Positions 58,465-64,000 of a stretch of DNA of 64,000 bases are shown piece after piece. The notes under the pieces are model-generated. The model ran no database searches and was not told the DNA's origin. It worked only from the letters and a program-made list of their open reading frames with translations. The stretch covers positions 12,427,453-12,491,452 of the forward strand of contig NC_087084.1 of NCBI RefSeq assembly GCF_026151205.1, written 5' to 3'. The position numbers were made by a program, and so were the translations under genes. Numbering within the stretch: position 1 is the first letter of the stretch; every line of letters begins with the position of its first letter. This stretch comes from Bolinopsis microptera (lineage: Eukaryota > Ctenophora > Tentaculata > Lobata > Bolinopsidae).

Positions 58465-58990
58465 CTAAGCTGGTTCAATGCCCCAGCTATTTAGGGGGAG
58501 CCACTCAATTTCACGCCCAGGTGTTGTCAATTGCTGGGTTTCAAGTAAGAGCTTTTTGATACGGCACTTGATAATTGAGATGGGGGAGGAAAGGTCGGAA
58601 AATTTACTAGAGCCAGGGACCATGACATTGTTTTCATTAGGAGTGCATTTGTCGAATATTTTATCAACCAAACTGTTCCATATAGTCGTACCTTTGAAGA
58701 CAAAATTGTGTTTAGAAATTTTAAGTTTGTGTCGGGGGACCCGCATAGTTTGGCTACATGCTCTGGAACTTGTTTGGAATAAACTTGTCAGAGAGATAGG
58801 TTGATGCAGTTTCAAGATTTTAAACAGTTCAGTGGATATATGTTGGGTGTACAGGTTGTGGATTGACATGATTTTCTCGGTATTGAATATTGGCTTAGTG
58901 TTTTCCAAAGCAAAGCTCCTTTTTGCGATGTGTTCACTGTATGGTCTTGCACGTGCACATGTTTCATACGGAGCGGTTCTTCAAAGATCT
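58465..58990 (-). mobile_element. LINE C-terminal fragment, same family as 60104-60964
   Basis: A minus-strand frame (58908-58465) reads FKILKLHQP, TTIWNSLVDKIF and IKCRIKKLLLETQQ, aligned with FKILKLRCP, TKIWNTIAPKLK and SRLKKALLKLQH of the frame at 60964-60104. Upstream it extends with CARARPYSEHIAKRS, matching CARTREFDSQALDHT. Only the polymerase C-terminal region is left, so it is a dead 5'-truncated copy. Confidence 0.75.
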
Positions 58991-59139
58991 AATATGATTA
59001 TTATATCTCAATTTGGCTTTAGGTAGGGTGCCCTGCTAAAAGAACTGGATTCTTCCAGGAAGCATCCCGTGCACAGAGCTTGGTCTACATATATATTAAA
59101 TTATTAACCATTCATTCTGTATGTGCACGAAAATTTATT

Positions 59140-59390
59140 TCAATCAATCAAAACTGGCGTGTCTTCAACAGTGATGTTCACTGTGGCTTCTTTCGTGTAT
59201 GGCCGTTGAGAGGTTGCTTTTATACCAATGACCATAGCCTCAGTCTTTTTACCATTGAATCTGATACCTCCCTGGGCACCATACATACACAAAAGGTCAG
59301 TTGTTTCTTGAAGACCTTCCTCGCTGTTATCCAGTGCAGCCATGTCATCTGCATAGTCTGTATCTAACACAGTGATATCATCAGTTAAAC
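59140..59390 (-). mobile_element. Reverse transcriptase YADD fragment of a split LINE
   Basis: The minus-strand frame reads ITVLDTDYADDMAALDNS, the catalytic motif of a non-LTR reverse transcriptase, followed by GIRFNGKKTEAMVIG. It lacks the palm and finger motifs expected just before it, which are found instead at 60985-61719. The pair is best read as one element interrupted by the LINE at about 59390-60975. Confidence 0.75.
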
Positions 59391-60975
59391 AAAAATTTCA
59401 GTTAAACAAAAATTTCAATTTTATGCCATTTATTACAGATTAAACAAGTTTACAATAAATCAATTTGATATTTAACGGAATCCTAATTCAATGTGCAGTA
59501 TGGTTGTCACTCTTTAAATAGATTAGATATAGGTTGACGGGGCAAAGGAGTGTGCGTGCTGTTCGCTATTGCTCACACCAAACGGCAACCTAGTAAATGT
59601 TTTGTATGAACACCGGTCTCCATCACGACACAAAATTAGGATTGTAGAATTTATTGTATAACTATTAGTGCAGTGGAGGTAGCGGTGTGGTGCATTAATA
59701 GAGTGACAGCCTACTGATTTAGAGTTGTTTTTAAGTGAGCATAATGGGTGTATTTTTGGATCTAATGGCAACTTTAAAATTTGTTCTTTTAATCATTTAT
59801 TAAATATCAGTTTAAAAATATATAAATCTGGAATCTGTTCACTCTGTGAACCAGTCCTTTAAAAAAAATTCCAAAAACCCTCCTAAATTAAATATTAAAA
59901 ACGTCTCAGTAATGGAAATAGTCATACAATTAAGAAATTATTTAAATTCTTAATATCTACCTAAGAGAAAAATACCTACCTAAGTCAATTTCTACCTGTA
60001 ATACACTAAATATTAGGTTAAATACATAGGTGGTGGAGTCAGCACACATTTACCAAAATCAAAATTGTTTAATAGGAGGAGCCTGTGGGCCGAGATCACT
60101 GGATTAAATTTGATGAAGGGGATTGTTTTCAAATGACAGCTGCATTATGTCATAATCGCTTGTGGTCCATGCCGAATCATTATAAGCATGTTGCAGCTTT
60201 AGAAGTGCCTTTTTCAGGCGACTTTTAGCAAGGCTAATCTTGTAGGAGTAGTCAAAGAGCTTAAGTTTAGGTGCAATTGTGTTCCAAATTTTGGTGGATC
60301 TTGATATAAAGTCATTAGATGGGAGTTGTGAAATGATAGTGGTTTCCTTTCTAGAAGATGACTGATAATGCTGTTGCAGTGATGCTGGGCACCTTAGTTT
60401 TAGTATTTTAAAAACTTCCATAAATGTGTGATATGTATATAAATTTTTGAAAGCCAGGATGTTTTGTTGCTTGAAAAGTGGTTTACAGTGCTCTAGTTGG
60501 AAGAATGTATGGTCAAGTGCCTGGCTGTCAAACTCTCTTGTTCTTGCACATGTAAGGAACTTGTTTAGGTATGCCTCTTTATCACCAAAGAGGACCCGTA
60601 CACAGTGCTTCTGAGACAGCCAGATACTTGCTGTCCTAAAGAGTGCTGCATCACCCCAAACTGAGATACAATATGTGAGGTGGGATTCAAATAGTGTGTG
60701 GTAGAGGTCTTTATGGAGTTCCTTTGGTACAGAGTCCCTAATTCTATTTAAGGTGGCAGAGGCATAGTTTAACTTTCGTTTAAGTGCTGTTATATGAGGC
60801 CCCCAGGAAAGCTGTTCGTCAATAACAACTCCAAGAAACTTAGTTGCTTTGGTTTTTTTAATTGGAAAGCCATCAATATGGAGTTGAAGCGAATCTGGCA
60901 ATTCTACTGGTTTACTAGCCTTTGGTTTAAAATGCATATAACAGCACTTTGGTTTAAAATGCATATAACAAGCGG
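59390..60975 (-). mobile_element. LINE fragment inserted into another LINE
   Basis: A 286-residue minus-strand frame (60964-60104) has KFLGVVIDEQLSWGPHI and TLFESHLTYCISVWG, typical of the region after the catalytic core of CR1/jockey-type polymerases. The upstream polymerase is absent. Boundaries are approximate: a 26-base phrase (GGTTTAAAATGCATATAACA onward) is duplicated at the upper end, and GTTAAACAAAAATTTCA is repeated at the lower end. Bases 59400-60100 would be its 3' UTR. Confidence 0.65.
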
Positions 60976-60984
60976 ACTGATAGA

Positions 60985-61719
60985 TCTTTGAAGAACCGCT
61001 CCGTGGGACACCACTTTGTTGCTTTCTGTTCTCTCAGCAGCCACATTGAGGCAGACATTAAAAAGTGGGGGACCCTGAATGTCTCCTTGGCCACTGCCTG
61101 AACTTACTTCAAACCATTCTCATAGTTCACCATTGTGTCTAACAGCACTGACAGTTCCATTAAAGAATGCCTGTATTATTCGAATGTATTTACATGGCAG
61201 GCCATAATGACTGAAAGCTTTCCAAATATAATTCCTGTCGATAGAATCAAAAGCTGCCTTGAAGTCCACAAAATTTACATACAGGGGGAGATTATATTCA
61301 ATGCAGTTATGTATAATAGTGCGGAGTGAATAAATCTGATCAATGCATGATCTTTTCTTTCTAAACCCACACTGATTGTCTCGTAGCAAACTTTCTAAAC
61401 CGTCACTCATGCGTTGTAATATGATGATTTGATACAGTTTAGATGCTGTAGATCTTAGAGTGATCCCCCTATTATAGGAGCAATAAGAGGTATCACCCTT
61501 CTTTGGTACAATTATCACGATGCCTTTCAACCAGTCGTCAGGCACTGCTTCTGAATTCCAAACTTTTGAGAACAATTTCTCCATCCTATCCACAAGACCA
61601 CTTGCCCCATACTTTAACTGCTCATTAGAGATTGCGTCAATCCCAGCACTTTTGTGGTTCTTCAATTTTTTGAGACAGTTTAAAATCTCAAGTCTAGTGA
61701 GACAGTTCCTTAATCCCAA
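60985..61719 (-). mobile_element. Reverse transcriptase N-terminal part of a split LINE
   Basis: The minus-strand frame at 61719-61120 reads HKSAGIDAISNEQLKYG, RGITLRSTASKLYQ, CGFRKKRSCIDQIYSLR and VDFKAAFDSIDR, all non-LTR reverse transcriptase motifs. Past a stop the sequence still encodes GQGDIQGPPLFNVCLN to about 61000. The catalytic YADD then appears only at 59140-59390, consistent with an insertion between. Confidence 0.8.
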
Positions 61720-61894
61720 ATATTCGTTAATGTTAGCAAATATTTGGGAAAAGGGTATTCGTCTTCTGAGCTCGAGATCTTTCCTTCACGAGCCCGATAA
61801 TAATTAAGCTGAGAACTATATTGGCGAGAGAGACTGGTGCCACTCGATAAGCCGGTTAAAGCGTATAATAGCATCTATGACATTCAAGTACATT

Positions 61895-62730
61895 TTAACC
61901 CATTAGGGACGATAGGGTCGTTTACGACCCACCTTTTCTAGAGGCTATAGAGGACAAACCATAATACTAAACGCCACGAATCTTTCACACATATGCTCAA
62001 AATGTATTGGGCTACACTATTGACTTTCCAGTCGAGACCCAATTAATTACTAACAACTAAATAATTAGGTTAATTAGTCGTCATAATTGAAAAATATTTC
62101 ACTTTACTTCTTGCCTTGATTGGGACATTAAAACTTTATGTAGGCTTATTTTGTTAAGGACAAAATAGTTGCGGGCAACGATTTTCTTGAGACATGTGAA
62201 AAGCCCGTGATAATCAGATGTTCACAAACAGAGCTAAACGCTGTTTACTAACTGCGGTCGCATACGACCCACTCGTCCGGGTCGCAAACGACCCATCAAG
62301 GTTTTTCGGCTTTAACTTCTGAAACAAAGACGTTAGGATAAAATAGAAACTGTAGCATAAGTTAAAAACATATGGTCAATACTGTGTGACTCTAACTTTT
62401 TAAAAATAAAGAATTTGGGTCATTAACGACCCACTCGGCTCACTTGCTTATTACTACATATGTCCATGTAACCTCTTGAATTCAGCCTAAAGCATGACAT
62501 CATAAGTTCAAAATCGCCTCTCAGCAAGTGATAATCATCATAAACTGCGAAAAATCGGTTAAATGGGTCATTAGCGACCCACTAAGACCACAAAATCGAT
62601 TAATTAAATATAATGTTGTCAAACTTTTACAAATATTAGTATAAAAACATGTTATATCTTGGTCATTACTCCTGTACGTTGATTTAACTTTTAAAATCGA
62701 TCAACTGGGTCAATAACGACCCACTCGGAA
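61895..62730. repeat. Array of GGGTC...GACCC palindromes behind a piggyBac-like end
   Basis: TTAA at 61895-61898 is followed by CCCATTAGGGACGATAGGGT, resembling a piggyBac-type terminus. The palindromic motif GGGTCrttAACGACCC then recurs at about 61915, 62260, 62279, 62418, 62566 and 62708, usually followed by ACTCG; the last four gaps are about 139-148 bp. No transposase frame and no clear right end are visible. It may be a degenerate piggyBac-like element with repeated subterminal sites. Confidence 0.55.
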
Positions 62731-63142
62731 GTTGAACCACTTCATCAATTATGATCAGTATCATGCTGTTCCACCATCAAGAAAGACACTCGTAGGTCTT
62801 AATTCCACGCAAACCACGGGTGGCTGACTACTAGCCCTTCTGAGATCCAGGGCCAACTGAAGGGCCGTCATCACTCATCAAAGAGCTGCGAGAATAACAC
62901 TACTGCATATGCCTGGAGTTGCGTCCTGACTAATACTATGGTGCGTGGAAATCTGTACCGAAAGGACCGTGGCCGGGCCGGGCCGCAAAAGAAAAGGAAT
63001 CGGCCCTCGTTCCTAACTTGCTAGGTAATAGCCATACTGTTGTTGTTGCTTATTAGATTCTGTTACCTTTTTCGTCAATTTCGAATCTTGGTAAACGACC
63101 TGCTACAACCCACCGCTTGAGACCCAGGGTCCCACGGTGATC

Positions 63143-63493
63143 TTCTTCTTCTTCGTAGGGGGCAGTGGTCTTTACTACTAAGGAATAGATCAAAACCACT
63201 ATAAGATAGAGCATTGAAGCCCTGTGCTTACCCCGGTAAAGTTAATCTGTGAAGAAAGCAAGGTTAAGCCTTGTCCTCTCCACATTTGGTAAAAAGTTTT
63301 GTTGCTTGTATGAAGCCGATGATCCTTGGTAATGAGAACTTGTCCACTATATCTGTCACACTGAGGTAGAAGGCTTGTACTTATTGATGTGGTAGTTTAG
63401 TTCACTATGTCCCGTGAGGAATTGTGTTGCTGTTCTTGTGCTCTCTTTGCCAAGTTTCGGGATTGATCTGGCGAACTTTTGTCTCCATTTGTC
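63143..63493 (-). mobile_element. 5'-truncated LINE tail, second copy, with target duplication
   Basis: Highly similar to 40463 onward, sharing AAGATAGAGCATTG and CCCTGTGCTTACCCCGGTAA, but with an internal deletion of about 125 bp that removes the zinc-binding tail. It is flanked by TCCCACGGTGATC at 63130-63142 and 63494-63506, again 13 bases. The GAA-rich 3' end lies at 63143. The frame is destroyed. Confidence 0.85.
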
Positions 63494-63725
63494 TCCCACG
63501 GTGATCAGATCATGTCACTCAAGAAAAATCCCCTGAACGAAGTATACGAGATATCAGCTGTAACCTTGGGTAAATACTGAAAGACGAGTGGTCAAATTGC
63601 ATATTCTAATCCAACATGCCAATCAGTTTTTTTTTTCATTCCTAGAAAGTACGAGAATAACTAAACAACTGCTGCATTCAGATGGCTACAGCTCTGTGAA
63701 TAAGGACAAGGAAAAAAATTAAAGC

Positions 63726-63765
63726 CCCCCCCCCTCCCCCCCGCCCCCCCCCCCCCCCCCCCCCC
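63726..63765. repeat. Poly-C tract
   Basis: About 40 bases of nearly pure C with single T and G interruptions. It is similar in kind to the tract at 30986-31082, and its length is unreliable. Confidence 0.9.
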
Positions 63766-63942
63766 ATTTGGCTGGCGGTGCTGCAACCTGCAATCTCTCA
63801 GACAACTACCTTGTTGTGGGTAACAAACCCCGCAACAACGAGGCAGCTTTCAAAACGAAAAAAAGTATTACGTAATCGGCCGAGAGGGAGGGGAGTTTCC
63901 GAATGATTACGCTTGTGTAATTTTGACATAATAGCTATGTGG

Positions 63943-63961
63943 TGGGGGGGGGGGGGGGGGG
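63943..63961. repeat. Poly-G tract
   Basis: A run of almost 20 G in AT-rich sequence near the right edge. It is probably a simple repeat. Confidence 0.9.
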
Positions 63962-64000
63962 CGTAAAAATTGTCCAATAAGTGATTACGTAATATATGAA

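Noticed and set aside
58965-61010. Inverted match around GGAGCGGTTCTTCAAAGATC at 58972 and 60985 as evidence for an inversion
   Set aside because: Only about 23 bases match; the flanking frames do not support a rearrangement.
1-64000. tRNA or rRNA genes
   Set aside because: Scanning for GGTTCGA-type B boxes and cloverleaf arms gave no convincing candidate on either strand.

Overview
The window is a piece of an animal genome: AT-rich, intron-dense, with GT-AG introns and many retrotransposons and small DNA transposons. It is built around a cluster of three collagen type IV alpha-chain genes, the chains of basement-membrane networks. Gene A (minus strand, 5107 down past the left edge) and gene B (plus, 6486-25771) are head-to-head, with start codons 1.38 kb apart. 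This is the arrangement known for vertebrate COL4A pairs. Gene C (plus, 35626-50202) lies in tandem behind B. All three start with a signal peptide, then a CxxC-type N-terminal segment, a DGCNGT motif as at the end of the 7S domain, and a long Gly-X-Y helix. C ends in a complete NC1 domain with two C4 repeats. C's NC1 appears to lack both residues of the sulfilimine cross-link. That fits an early-branching lineage, with a ctenophore my best guess, but the sequence does not prove the species.

Layout: 1-5107 is the 5' two-thirds of gene A, with 13 large exons in view. 5108-6485 is the shared upstream region, with a cluster of four CACGTG motifs. 6486-25771 is gene B, 31 exons. Its 8.8-kb fourth intron holds a 2.48-kb inverted-repeat transposon (8530-11006), an antisense two-exon gene for a 1080-residue LDLa-repeat GPCR (11402-14782), and a broken copy of that gene's 5' end (16317-16765). 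25772-35625 is intergenic, with satellite, poly-C and other repeats, and another CACGTG cluster upstream of C. 35626-50202 is gene C, 39 exons, with a start codon split by an intron and a Tc1/mariner-like element plus a LINE fragment in intron 13. 50203-64000 is mostly retrotransposon sequence: a nearly complete CR1/jockey-like LINE with PHD-type ORF1, nested LINE fragments, a LINE tail with its target duplication, and an array of GGGTC...GACCC palindromes. The three last exons of an unidentified gene also lie here (52104-52799, minus).

B and C are close paralogues. From the end of the DGCNGT exon, twelve successive blocks have identical residue counts (1,037 residues), and A shares several of the same junctions. 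B looks damaged: a 1-base deletion shifts frame in exon 13, NC1 ends early, and the second C4 repeat survives only as a relic after the stop. C looks intact, at 1657 residues. The working picture is a collagen IV pair duplicated into a cluster in which B is decaying or has become a truncated chain.
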